DNA from: Sphingobacterium faecale
Lineage (GTDB): Bacteria > Bacteroidota > Bacteroidia > Sphingobacteriales > Sphingobacteriaceae
Reading direction: 5' to 3'
Assembly (NCBI RefSeq): GCF_016746095.1
Contig: NZ_JAERTY010000004.1
Coordinates: 124,001-188,000 of the forward strand
Length of the DNA stretch: 64,000 nt
The first letter of the stretch is position 1. Every line of letters starts with the position of its first letter. Under the pieces are notes generated by a model. It was not told where the DNA came from and did not search any database. It saw nothing but the letters and a program-made list of their open reading frames with translations. Position numbers and translations under genes: made by a program. Shown here piece after piece: positions 51,287 to 59,163 of the stretch.

Positions 51287-51309
51287 GCGGAGAGCGAGGG
51301 ATTCGAACC
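51287..51309 (-). repeat. Right attachment repeat within tRNA-Ser
   Basis: 23 bases identical to 27200-27222, covering the 3' end of the tRNA gene (acceptor stem and part of the T arm). The integration event kept the tRNA intact. Confidence 0.9.
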
Positions 51310-51372
51310 CCCGAACCTGTTACAGTTAACGGTTTTCAAGACCGCCGCATTCGACCACTCTGCCAGCTCTCC
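51288..51372 (-). tRNA. tRNA-Ser(TGA)
   Basis: 85-base class II cloverleaf with a long variable arm. Acceptor GGAGAGC pairs with GCTCTCC, the anticodon loop is CTTGAAA (anticodon TGA), and the T arm is GGGTTCGAATCCC. No CCA is encoded. It is the integration target of the island. Confidence 0.95.
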
Positions 51373-51452
51373 GCCACAAAAGTAGAAATTCCACCTTGAT
51401 TTCCAAAATTTATTTCAAAAAAGCGTTGTTTTAATTAAATAAACGCTGATTA

Positions 51453-51977
51453 TTAACTTTTTACGAATTGCAATTCCCCTTCAAATTTAACTTCTTCAGA
51501 CACCATCACCCCGCCTGTCTCCAGTGCAGCATTCCAAGTAAGGCCAAAATCCGAACGGTTGATCGCTCCTTTTACAGTATACCCCACTTTGTCATTTCCC
51601 CAAGGATCCTTTGCCATACCACCGAACTCTGCTTTTAGTACAATAGGTTTGGTAATTCCCTTTATCGTCAGATCGCCGTGAATTTTGAAATCATCCTGTA
51701 CATCGCCCACTACTGAAGTGGAAACAAAAGTGATTTCTGCATACTTCTCCGCATCAAAAAAATCCTCCCCCTTCAAGTGCTGATCCCGTTGTTCATTCTT
51801 CGTATCGATCGATGCCGCATCGATCTTTACCCTGACCACTCCTTTTGAAATATCGTCAGACTCACTCTCGATAGCGACTTCAAAGTTTTTGAATTGTCCC
51901 TTTACCGAAGAAATCATCATATGACGCACTTTAAATTCTATCTCACTGTGCGCTTTGTCTAAATTCCATGTTGCCAT
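51453..51977 (-). CDS. YceI family protein
   Basis: The 174-residue protein starts MATWNLDKAHSEIEFKVRHM and has the lipocalin-like YceI fold, with DFKIHGDLTIKGITKPIVL as a strong family signature. YceI proteins bind polyisoprenoids or amphiphiles, and some are induced by stress. No signal peptide is present here, as in many Bacteroidota members, so it is presumably cytoplasmic. Confidence 0.92.
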   Translation of the reverse strand: MATWNLDKAHSEIEFKVRHMMISSVKGQFKNFEVAIESESDDISKGVVRVKIDAASIDTKNEQRDQHLKGEDFFDAEKYAEITFVSTSVVGDVQDDFKIHGDLTIKGITKPIVLKAEFGGMAKDPWGNDKVGYTVKGAINRSDFGLTWNAALETGGVMVSEEVKFEGELQFVKS

Positions 51978-52044
51978 AATGCTACTTTTTTATATTTTAA
52001 TTACTTTAATAACGTCTTTCTACCTCTTTTTGTTCTTGACAATA

Positions 52045-52052
52045 CAAAGATA
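52045..52052 (-). promoter_or_regulatory. -7 box for yceI
   Basis: Read on the minus strand TATCTTTG is an exact TAnnTTTG match, 67 bases before the yceI ATG. No good -33 TTG is seen at the usual distance. Confidence 0.5.
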
Positions 52053-52205
52053 AATACCGCAAATCGATCTATTCTTAAGCTAGATTAAGATTTTAAAAAA
52101 ATTATAGAACTGTCGTGCAAGCAGTTATTCTAAGGCCATCAAAAAAAAGAACAATAATTTTGTATTTCTCGCGCAAAAGGCTACTTTTGTTGCGTTGAAA
52201 GCGAG

Positions 52206-52279
52206 GCGCCCATAGCTCAGCTGGATAGAGCAACGGTTTTCTAAACCGTCGGTCTCAGGTTCGAATCCTGATGGGCGTA
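52206..52279 (+). tRNA. tRNA-Arg(TCT)
   Basis: A 74-base cloverleaf. Acceptor GCGCCCA pairs with TGGGCGT (first pair G-T), the D arm has AGCTCAGCTGGATAGAGC, the anticodon loop TTTCTAA gives TCT, and the T arm has GGTTCGAATCC. No encoded CCA. Confidence 0.95.
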
Positions 52280-52291
52280 CGAAAAAAACAC

Positions 52292-52327
52292 AAAAATACC
52301 TTAGAATATTCTAAGGTATTTTTTTTG
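52292..52327 (+). terminator. Terminator of tRNA-Arg
   Basis: AATACCTTAGAAT/ATTCTAAGGTATT is a near-continuous palindrome, followed by a run of T. It begins a few bases after the tRNA. Confidence 0.85.
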
Positions 52328-52334
52328 TTATAGT

Positions 52335-52362
52335 TTGATTTCCATTTTTTTTACCTACCTTG
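52335..52362 (+). promoter_or_regulatory. Promoter of the cold-shock gene
   Basis: TTG (52335-52337) and TACCTTG (52356-52362), the latter one base from TAnnTTTG, are 18 bases apart. The ATG follows 20 bases later, so the leader is short, unlike the long 5'-UTR of E. coli cspA. Confidence 0.6.
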
Positions 52363-52381
52363 CAGGAATTAAATAAAAATA

Positions 52382-52573
52382 ATGAACAAAGGCAAGATTA
52401 AATTTTTCAATGAAACTAAAGGATTTGGTTTTATTACTCCAGAAGATGGAAGCGCAGACGTATTCGTACATGTATCTGCTCTTAAAAACCAAGTTTCAGA
52501 AGGAGACGCTGTTACTTTCGATACAGAAAGAACTCAAAGAGGTATCAATGCGATTAACGTGCAATTAGCATAA
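52382..52573 (+). CDS. Cold-shock protein, CspA family
   Basis: The 63-residue protein is a single OB-fold cold-shock domain with KGFGFITPEDG (RNP1-like) and DVFVHVSAL (RNP2). It binds single-stranded nucleic acid and acts as an RNA chaperone. A strong terminator follows the stop directly. Confidence 0.95.
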   Translation: MNKGKIKFFNETKGFGFITPEDGSADVFVHVSALKNQVSEGDAVTFDTERTQRGINAINVQLA

Positions 52574-52597
52574 TATAATACAACAATACTTTCTTAA

Positions 52598-52631
52598 AAA
52601 GGATAGATTATCATAATCTATCCTTTTTTTT
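52598..52631 (+). terminator. Terminator of the cold-shock gene
   Basis: GGATAGATTA (52601-52610) pairs with TAATCTATCC (52614-52623) around TCA, followed by T8. The A-run ahead of it makes it usable in both directions. Confidence 0.9.
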
Positions 52632-52662
52632 GTCCTGTTAACTTCGGTCAGCACACCGGCCG

Positions 52663-53421
52663 CTACTTCAATCGCAGGTAGATATGCTTGACATGCTTGT
52701 GCCCGCCCGAATCCCGCTCGTCGATTTCAAAGCGATTGATATACTTGATCAGGTCATAGAGCTTATTGAAGCCATAGTTACGCGGGTCAAAATCCGGTTT
52801 CTTCTTAGAGATAAAGCTCCCCAGCGATCCCAAAAACGTCCATCCCGTTTCATCCGCAAGATCATCGACACTGTTTACGATCATCGTCACCGTCTTCTTA
52901 TCCACCTTATCGATCGCCTTTTGCCCCGGTTTGGACACCTCCTTAGCCACCGACTTCACAGCCGCTTTCGTGCTTTCCTCCTTTTCCACAGGCTTCAGGA
53001 TCTCCAGGTAGATAAACTTGTTACAGGCCGCGATAAAAGGCGCCGGCGTCTTTCGCTCCCCCAGCCCGATCACCAACATCCCAGCCTCCCGCAGTCGGGT
53101 GGCCAAGCGCGTAAAGTCACTGTCACTCGACACAATACAAAATCCATCCACCTTTTCCGAATACAGAATATCCATCGCATCAATGATCAGCGCACTGTCC
53201 GACGAATTCTTACCCGTCGTATAGCTATACTGCTGTATCGGGGTGATAGCATTGTCCAGCAATACATTCTTCCATCCCGAGAGATGAGGTTTGGTCCAGT
53301 CTCCGTAGATGCGCTTGACCGTCGGGGTGCCACTTTTTGATATTTCTTCCAGCATCTCCTTGACATTCGCGTAAGGCACATTATCAGCGTCTATCAGGAC
53401 TGCGAGTTTATGATCTAACAT
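52663..53421 (-). CDS. NYN domain (LabA-like) protein with OST-HTH
   Basis: The 252-residue protein has an N-terminal NYN/PIN-like nuclease domain (KLAVLIDADNVPYAN, DSALIIDAMDIL, FCIVSSDSDFTRLATRLREAG) with the conserved acidic residues, and a C-terminal LOTUS/OST-HTH (about 180-250; LGSLGSFISKKKPDFDPRNY). This combination is typical of LabA/DUF88 proteins, presumed RNases. Target RNA unknown. Confidence 0.9.
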   Translation of the reverse strand: MLDHKLAVLIDADNVPYANVKEMLEEISKSGTPTVKRIYGDWTKPHLSGWKNVLLDNAITPIQQYSYTTGKNSSDSALIIDAMDILYSEKVDGFCIVSSDSDFTRLATRLREAGMLVIGLGERKTPAPFIAACNKFIYLEILKPVEKEESTKAAVKSVAKEVSKPGQKAIDKVDKKTVTMIVNSVDDLADETGWTFLGSLGSFISKKKPDFDPRNYGFNKLYDLIKYINRFEIDERDSGGHKHVKHIYLRLK

Positions 53422-53478
53422 ATATAGGTATCTTTTTACAGCCTACAACAGCAAAACACATACCATTACGCTCGCGAC

Positions 53479-53955
53479 CTACAAGGTGACAGCATCCAAG
53501 GGCACATCCAGCCCGACTTTGACCAGGTCCATGGCCACCATCGTCCTAAAATGTTTAATATAATTATTGCCAAAAAATATCCGTCGCGTCAGCAATTCAT
53601 AGTCATGCATGGTCGGCACCACGATAATCAGCATAAAATCGGCATCCCCTGTTACATAGTAGCACTGCTGTACTTCCGGCGTACTGCGGAATATCGCCTT
53701 GGTCGTATCGATATATTCCGCCTTTTCACTCTCCATCACCACCTCCACGAACAGCGTGATCGGCCGCCCGATCTTCTCCCGGTTGAGCACACTGATATTG
53801 CGCTTGATCACCCCTTCCGCCTTCATCCGTTTTATCCGTCGCTGCACAGCAGCGGCAGAAAGACCGATCTTCTGTCCGATATCCCGCTGCGGCGTAAAGT
53901 TGTCTTGTTGCAGTATTTTCAGTATCGCGATATCCAGTTTGTCGAGTTTTTCCAT
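53479..53955 (-). CDS. Lrp/AsnC family transcriptional regulator
   Basis: The 158-residue protein (ATG 53955) has an N-terminal winged HTH (MEKLDKLDIAILKILQQDNF, QRDIGQKIGLSAAAVQRRIK) and a C-terminal RAM/ACT-type effector domain (AIFRSTPEVQQCYYVTGDAD). It is divergent from an EamA exporter, the common arrangement for amino-acid exporters under Lrp control. The longer frame to 53985 begins with a GTG inside the putative operator. Confidence 0.93.
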   Translation of the reverse strand: MEKLDKLDIAILKILQQDNFTPQRDIGQKIGLSAAAVQRRIKRMKAEGVIKRNISVLNREKIGRPITLFVEVVMESEKAEYIDTTKAIFRSTPEVQQCYYVTGDADFMLIIVVPTMHDYELLTRRIFFGNNYIKHFRTMVAMDLVKVGLDVPLDAVTL

Positions 53956-53971
53956 AACAGCCTTTAAAATG

Positions 53972-53996
53972 AAACAAAATTGCACAAAAGCACCTC
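53972..53996 (-). promoter_or_regulatory. Conserved element upstream of the Lrp-type gene
   Basis: A 25-base block AAACAAAATTGCA-nn-AAAGC-n-CCTC, read on the plus strand, recurs at 55526-55550 with 22 of 25 identical bases. It starts 17 bases before the regulator ATG and lies between it and the divergent EamA gene. It may be an Lrp-type operator or a promoter element. Confidence 0.5.
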
Positions 53997-54083
53997 AATT
54001 TAAGAAAAAAACACCATTGGTATCATCTATTTTTACGCCATACAACAACAAAGAGCATCTATGCTCCATTATACAACAAATAG

Positions 54084-54980
54084 ATGGGGACATCACATAC
54101 ATTCAAAGGAATCGTTCTGGCAGTTACAGCAGCTACCCTATGGGGCGTATCCGGCACCTATGGTCAGTTTCTCTTCGAGCAGCGCCATATCAATGTCGAG
54201 TGGCTCATCGCCGTACGCATGCTCTCTGCCGGCGTCCTCTTTCTCCTGTTCAGCCTGTTAAAAAAGGACAATATATGGTCGATATGGCGCCAGAAGACAG
54301 ATCGCCTGCAACTGTTGATATTCAGCATCTGCGGGATGTTGGCCGTACAGTACACCTATTTTGCAGCCGTCAAGCATTCCAATGCCGCTACCGCCACGGT
54401 ACTACAGTACCTCGGCCCAATATTGATCGCCGTATACCTGGCCTTCAAGTACAAGCGCCTGCCCGCACCCATCGAATACCTGGCGATATTCCTTGCCGTC
54501 CTGGGCACCTTTCTGCTGGTCACCCATGGCGACCCCAGCACACTTGCCGTTTCCAATACCGCGATGTTCCTCGGGATAGCCTCCGCACTCGCACTGGCAT
54601 TCTACACCTTATACCCCCTTCAGTTGCTCCACAGGCACCATGCCACCTTAGTTATAGGTTGGGCCATGCTCCTGGGCGGCATCGTACTGTCTTTCTTCAA
54701 AGCTCCTTGGGATATCGAAGGCATCTGGGACAGCTACACCTTCTCCTATATCGCGTTCATCATCGCATTCGGCACCCTTATACCGTTTTACGCCTACCTT
54801 ACCGCAGTCAAATTGATAGGCGCACAAAAATCCAGCCTGCTGGCATCCGCCGAGCCCCTGTCCGCTACGATTATCGCCGTACTGTGGCTGCAAGTACCCT
54901 TCACCACCGTAGACTGGATCGGCAGTATCTGCATTATATCCACGATATTCCTGCTCAGTATGGCCAAATCGAGCAACTAG
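54084..54980 (+). CDS. EamA/DMT family exporter
   Basis: The 298-residue protein has ten membrane helices in two EamA repeats (TFKGIVLAVTAATLWGVSGT, then LGIASALALAFYTLYPL) ending AKSSN. The genomic position, divergent from an Lrp-type regulator, points to export of an amino acid or a related metabolite. Substrate not determinable. Confidence 0.88.
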   Translation: MGTSHTFKGIVLAVTAATLWGVSGTYGQFLFEQRHINVEWLIAVRMLSAGVLFLLFSLLKKDNIWSIWRQKTDRLQLLIFSICGMLAVQYTYFAAVKHSNAATATVLQYLGPILIAVYLAFKYKRLPAPIEYLAIFLAVLGTFLLVTHGDPSTLAVSNTAMFLGIASALALAFYTLYPLQLLHRHHATLVIGWAMLLGGIVLSFFKAPWDIEGIWDSYTFSYIAFIIAFGTLIPFYAYLTAVKLIGAQKSSLLASAEPLSATIIAVLWLQVPFTTVDWIGSICIISTIFLLSMAKSSN

Positions 54981-54992
54981 CCGCTCAGCAGC

Positions 54993-55472
54993 CTACAGCT
55001 CCATACGCAGCATGACCATATCCCGGAGCTGTACGCCGTTCTCCACGATGGGCGCCTCGTAATTATGGATAAAGAAATCCTTCTTTACAGCGTACATCAC
55101 AAAGCCGGCACGTTCGTAAAAGCGGATCTGATCCACACCACAGTCTGCCGTACCGACAATAAGTGTACGGTACCCAGCCTTCCGGGCGATATCCACGATC
55201 TCACGGATCAGCACCGACCCGATCCCCTTGCCCTGCAGCTCCTCACTCACTGCGATATTCTTCAACTCAAGGGTACTGTCATCGATACGGTACAGGCAGC
55301 ATACAGCCAGCGCACGCGCCCCTTCCTTCAGCACATACACATCACTGTCAAAAACATATTTATCAATCGCATAACGCGTTTCGTCGGCCAACAAAAGCAA
55401 GGGATAAGGAAGCTGCGCATCCGCAGTAAGCAGCTCCAAAGCATACGCCGGGTTCAAAGATTCGATATACAT
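54993..55472 (-). CDS. GNAT family N-acetyltransferase
   Basis: The 159-residue protein has the GNAT core: ELKNIAVSEELQGKGIGSVL, including the acetyl-CoA loop (Q-G-K-G-I-G), and FYERAGFVMYAV. Substrate unknown. It converges with the EamA gene, and the 25-base element at 55526-55550 lies upstream of its start. Confidence 0.92.
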   Translation of the reverse strand: MYIESLNPAYALELLTADAQLPYPLLLLADETRYAIDKYVFDSDVYVLKEGARALAVCCLYRIDDSTLELKNIAVSEELQGKGIGSVLIREIVDIARKAGYRTLIVGTADCGVDQIRFYERAGFVMYAVKKDFFIHNYEAPIVENGVQLRDMVMLRMEL

Positions 55473-55525
55473 CAGGGTACATTTACATCAACAAAAACCA
55501 AACTTACGTAAATCACTTCTAAATA

Positions 55526-55550
55526 AAACAAAATTGCATTAAAGCCCCTC
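55526..55550 (-). promoter_or_regulatory. Second copy of the Lrp-region element, upstream of the GNAT gene
   Basis: Matches 53972-53996 in 22 of 25 bases and is placed 54 bases before the GNAT ATG. It suggests shared control of the Lrp-type gene and the GNAT gene. Confidence 0.5.
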
Positions 55551-55579
55551 TTTTATTCCTTTTTATAAAATACTTTCCT

Positions 55580-55587
55580 TAAATTTG
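55580..55587 (+). promoter_or_regulatory. -7 box of the copper operon
   Basis: TAAATTTG is an exact TAnnTTTG match, 35 bases before the TTG start at 55622. A -33 TTG is not obvious at normal spacing. Confidence 0.5.
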
Positions 55588-55621
55588 GGCACACTGACAT
55601 ACACAGGATCCAAAGCATATT

Positions 55622-55990
55622 TTGAGACTATTTTGTACATATCTTCTACTGGCTACGCTGACACTGCAATCTTTCTATCGCAGTATCATGGCTATGGAGT
55701 ATCAGATACACCTGCCGGAATACCTGGCCAAATGTATCAACAAAGACCGTCCTCAACTGCATTGTAACGGACAATGTGTGCTGATGAAAAAAATAAGAGA
55801 AAAAGAAAAACAGGAGACCAAAAAGAATCTCGTCGTGTATGAATACAGCTCCCTGTATGTACACAAAGATTACACCGTCTTCCAATCCCACTCTCCAGCG
55901 GAAGAACCCCTAGAGAATTCCTTTTCCCCTTATTTGACCACGTACGCTTTTAGCTACAGAACCTCGGTGTTCAGACCCCCTATCGCTTAA
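55622..55990 (+). CDS. Small exported protein with Cys cluster, copper-operon leader gene
   Basis: The 122-residue protein opens with a hydrophobic segment (LFCTYLLLATLTLQSF) that looks like a signal peptide or anchor. The mature part holds AKCINKDRPQLHCNGQCVLM, three Cys plus a His and a Met suited to metal binding. It lies at the head of the TonB/MbnP/MbnH genes, 240 bases before the next start. The start codon appears to be TTG; no ATG lies in front of the hydrophobic segment. Metal binding is inferred. Confidence 0.65.
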   Translation: MRLFCTYLLLATLTLQSFYRSIMAMEYQIHLPEYLAKCINKDRPQLHCNGQCVLMKKIREKEKQETKKNLVVYEYSSLYVHKDYTVFQSHSPAEEPLENSFSPYLTTYAFSYRTSVFRPPIA

Positions 55991-56151
55991 TTTCCTACCC
56001 TTTTAGGTATTCCCTTGGCACATTTCGACGCTCGGTCCTATCCTTGTACGGCAGGATAAGCAGCGACATGGCGCAGTATATCTTATGCTGTACCAGCCCA
56101 TACCCGATGTGTATCGGTATACCTTTCTCATTCCAGAATTACGTATTGATC

Positions 56152-56205
56152 TTTCGAAGATGCCCCCTGTCGACCGCTGTCAGCGTCAGATAAGCCCCTT
56201 CGAAA
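56152..56205 (+). other. Leader hairpin before the YtkA-like gene
   Basis: TTTCGAAG (56152-56159) and CTTCGAAA (56198-56205) are perfect complements, just before the first codons of the next gene. Pairing would place the start region next to a stem. A smaller hairpin (CCGAT/ATCGG) lies at about 56104-56117. Whether this is a regulatory leader is open. Confidence 0.35.
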
Positions 56206-56230
56206 AGAAAAAATGACTAAAACTATTTTA

Positions 56231-57145
56231 ATGGAAAAAATTATACTTTTTCTAACAGTGCTATGCTGTGCCCTGACCTCATGTACCAAGGAAAAAACGG
56301 ACTACGAGGCCGAGATAGACACGATCGTTCCCGAGCGGAGCGGCTTCAAAGAGGTCACCCAATTCCAAAGCGGCGCCTACACCATCCGCATCGATGCCTT
56401 GGGCGGCAACTTATACAAAGGCTACAACAAAGTCCATGTCAAGATCAGCGGTCAAGGCCAAGCACCTGTATCCGCCGCCACCTTACTACCTATCCGTAAT
56501 GGAGGCACGGCACAGGCGCACTCCTGTCCCCACAGCTATCAGTTGACCTATAATGCCGGACAGGGCTATTTCGAGGGTTATATGGTCTTTACCGAAGCCA
56601 GCGATCCCCTATCCCAATGGGACCTGCATATCGGCTATACCGCTGATCAGCCTTATCGTGTCGTACAACAGGTACCGGTGCAGGAGCAGGACAACAAGAA
56701 CCTCGGCATGACCAGCTTTACCGACCGTGACGGCGCACAATACATCCTCGCACTCATCGCACCACAGAAGCCCAAAGTAGCGGAAAACGAACTCGTCGCC
56801 GGTCTGTACCGATTCGACACGCCTACAGCAGGCGCAACAGCTCCTTTTCCGGATCCCGCCCAGTTTTCCTACAGTGAGGTGCAGGGCTATACCATCCTGC
56901 TGGATCCACGCATGCCTGAGCCTTCCATGGGCAACCATTCCTCGCCCAACAACAAGGATCTGCTGCATGGCGCGGACAACCTATACCATGGTGTCGTCAA
57001 CTACACCATGACCGGCAATTGGACACTCAATTTAATCCTGCACAACCAGCAAGGCGATCTCGTCCGAGGCACCGTCGTACCGGATGACTTTACACCAGGC
57101 GTAGTGGGTGTAAAGAGCGAATTACACATTGACATCTTATTCTAA
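56231..57145 (+). CDS. YtkA/FixH-like lipoprotein
   Basis: Starting at ATG 56231 the 304-residue product has a lipoprotein signal (MEKIILFLTVLCCALTSC, lipobox LTSC). Two beta-sandwich segments follow, the second with LDPRMPEPSMGNHSS and HGVVNYTMTGNWTLNLIL, which match the YtkA-like/FixH-like pattern of MP-x-M-G-H-type metal sites. Such domains appear in copper chaperones and cytochrome oxidase assembly. An upstream ATG (56213) adds six residues. It precedes the TonB receptor by 6 bases. Confidence 0.7.
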   Translation: MEKIILFLTVLCCALTSCTKEKTDYEAEIDTIVPERSGFKEVTQFQSGAYTIRIDALGGNLYKGYNKVHVKISGQGQAPVSAATLLPIRNGGTAQAHSCPHSYQLTYNAGQGYFEGYMVFTEASDPLSQWDLHIGYTADQPYRVVQQVPVQEQDNKNLGMTSFTDRDGAQYILALIAPQKPKVAENELVAGLYRFDTPTAGATAPFPDPAQFSYSEVQGYTILLDPRMPEPSMGNHSSPNNKDLLHGADNLYHGVVNYTMTGNWTLNLILHNQQGDLVRGTVVPDDFTPGVVGVKSELHIDILF

Positions 57146-57151
57146 GGCACC

Positions 57152-59140
57152 ATGAGAAGAATAGCACTTGTTATCCCCGTATTAATAGCGTCCTACGGCC
57201 TCCGTGCCCAAGACAGAACCCTGCAAAGCGACACGACCACCGTCCTGCAGGAAGTCAAGGTCAAAGCCAAGGCGAAGAAGAAAATAAAAACAGACCTGAA
57301 GCTCGCCGTTTCCGTCGACGAATTTCTGGCCTCGTCCCAGAGTATCAGCTTCATCAAGCGTGGCGCCTACGCCTGGGAACCTATGCTCAACAACATGAGT
57401 TCCGAGCGCTCCGCAGTCACCATAGATGGCATGCATATATTCGGTGCCTGTACCGACAAGATGGACCCCGTCACCTCCTATGTAGAGACCAACAACCTCT
57501 CGACCGTCGACATCAAATCCGGACAGGAGGGCAGCCTCCACGGGTCCACCATCGCTGGCAGCATCGATCTGCAGCGCGAAAACACCGCATTTGGCCTCGA
57601 CAAAAAAGTGGGCGGCAACTACCAGACCGGCTTCGAGTTCAACAACAAGCAGTTCTTCAACCTGGCCGCCCTCTCCTATTCCGGTCAGAAGTTTGCCGCA
57701 GACGGCAGTATCTCTTTTCGCCAGGCAGAAAACTATTATGACGGTAATAATAAAGAAGTAAAGCACTCCCAGTTCAACAAGTTCAACAGCTCCGTGGGGC
57801 TGTCCTTCAAGACCGGCGAGCGCTCCGCCCTGCGTGTCGACGCCATCTATGACAAGGCCAAAGACGTAGGTTTCCCGGCCCTGCCGATGGACCTGTGGCT
57901 GTCCCGTGCACTCATTACCTCCGCCTCGTACAAACAACTGTTTGAGGATGGCATCATACAGCTCTGGGACACCAAAATCTACTACAATGCCATCGAGCAT
58001 TATATGGACGACACCACACGTCCCGAGAACCTCGTGCACATGGACATGCCCGGCTGGAGCACCACCTACGGACTGCTGTCCAAGATAGCGCTCCAACGCG
58101 ACTCCTACAGGTCCGAGATCCAGCTCAATGCCTACGACAATCTATCTATTGCCGAGATGCGCATGTATCCTCAAGACCGTAGCAACCGCACCATGTTTGC
58201 CTACAGCTGGCCCTGGGTCACCACCCGTTTTGCCAGCCTGTCCAACACCAACTCCTGGGACCTGTCTGACCGAAGCCATGTCGTCCTTGGCGGCTCCCTC
58301 GGCGTCAACTACAACTATTCCAAGTACGCCGAGTTCAACTGGATCTTCCATCCCGGAGCGCCCCAGGAAAAAACAAGGATACTGCCCGGGCTGCACGCCA
58401 GCTACCACATCGATATCGCCCCCTTTACGCTCAGCGCTGGAGCGGGATACGGACACCGTGCCCCCTCCATATCCGAAGCGTACGGCTACTATATCTACAA
58501 CAGCTTTGACCGCTACGACTATATCGGCAATCCCAATCTGGGCAACGAAGTATCCTACGAGACCAATGCCAGCGTAGGTTACCAGACCGGCCGCATGGGC
58601 ATACAGGCCAAGGTCAACTATTTCTACATTCAGGATTATATCGTCGGCAAGATACTCAACATGGGCAGCCCCATGAACTACCAGTCGGTAGGCGTCAAAG
58701 GCTATACCGCATTGGACCACGCCAATATCTTCAACCTGGCCCTGAGTGCCCACTACGATATCCTTACCCACCTGCATTGGAAAGGAAGCCTCACCTACGC
58801 CCGTGCTACGGACGGAAGCGGCGGCAATCTGCCTTTTATACGGCCGATCAGCTACCAGACCGGCCTCCAGTACATGTACAAGCGACTGGGGATACAGACC
58901 TCGCTCCAGGGCGATGCCGCACAGCGCGACTACAGTCCCGAATATGGCGAAGACAAGACTGCGGCCTACCAGATATGGAATGCCTCCGCAGACTACACCT
59001 TACCGGCACGCAAGGTCAACATGACCTTACAGGTCGGTGCCGAGAATATCCTCAATGCCTATTACAGCACCTACGCCGACTGGGGCAATATCCCGAGAAT
59101 GGGGCGGAATATATTTACCTCCCTAAAAATCAATTTTTAA
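57152..59140 (+). CDS. TonB-dependent outer-membrane receptor, OprC/NosA-like
   Basis: The 662-residue protein has a signal peptide, a plug domain (about 50-150; LQEVKVKAK, GSLHGSTIAGSIDL) and a 22-strand-type barrel ending in IFTSLKINF. It lacks the N-terminal carboxypeptidase-like domain of SusC-type receptors. MHIFGACTDKMDP in the plug gives CxxxM (C100, M104) and NAIEHYMDDTTR gives HxM (H283, M285), the same two motifs that hold copper in OprC of Pseudomonas. Copper import across the outer membrane is therefore the likely role. It follows the YtkA-like gene by 6 bases. Confidence 0.85.
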   Translation: MRRIALVIPVLIASYGLRAQDRTLQSDTTTVLQEVKVKAKAKKKIKTDLKLAVSVDEFLASSQSISFIKRGAYAWEPMLNNMSSERSAVTIDGMHIFGACTDKMDPVTSYVETNNLSTVDIKSGQEGSLHGSTIAGSIDLQRENTAFGLDKKVGGNYQTGFEFNNKQFFNLAALSYSGQKFAADGSISFRQAENYYDGNNKEVKHSQFNKFNSSVGLSFKTGERSALRVDAIYDKAKDVGFPALPMDLWLSRALITSASYKQLFEDGIIQLWDTKIYYNAIEHYMDDTTRPENLVHMDMPGWSTTYGLLSKIALQRDSYRSEIQLNAYDNLSIAEMRMYPQDRSNRTMFAYSWPWVTTRFASLSNTNSWDLSDRSHVVLGGSLGVNYNYSKYAEFNWIFHPGAPQEKTRILPGLHASYHIDIAPFTLSAGAGYGHRAPSISEAYGYYIYNSFDRYDYIGNPNLGNEVSYETNASVGYQTGRMGIQAKVNYFYIQDYIVGKILNMGSPMNYQSVGVKGYTALDHANIFNLALSAHYDILTHLHWKGSLTYARATDGSGGNLPFIRPISYQTGLQYMYKRLGIQTSLQGDAAQRDYSPEYGEDKTAAYQIWNASADYTLPARKVNMTLQVGAENILNAYYSTYADWGNIPRMGRNIFTSLKINF

Positions 59141-59163
59141 AAACACACTAAAAACTAATAAAA

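Larger units (their letters stand above)
27200..51309. mobile_element. Integrative genomic island in tRNA-Ser(TGA), about 24.1 kb
   Basis: Bounded by 23-bp direct repeats, one forming the 3' end of an intact tRNA-Ser gene. The integrase (49778-51025) is at the tRNA end, next to RteC, an excisionase-like HTH protein, a replication-like protein and an ATPase. Mobilisation (relaxase), type IV secretion, capsid and tail genes are not seen, so transfer must rely on helpers or be lost. Cargo is defence-like genes, a small membrane-protein cassette and a structured non-coding segment. Non-ATG starts, AT-rich patches and palindromes distinguish it from the flanks. Confidence 0.9.

Noticed and set aside
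27200..51309. Prophage or complete conjugative element
   Set aside because: No capsid, tail, terminase, relaxase or type IV secretion genes were found.
53699..55015. 438-codon forward frame across the Lrp-type and EamA genes
   Set aside because: It is out of frame with EamA and opposite the Lrp-type gene; both real genes have clear domains. The long frame comes from high GC content.
57182..58096. 304-codon minus-strand frame opposite the TonB receptor
   Set aside because: Antisense shadow in GC-rich coding DNA without recognisable domains.
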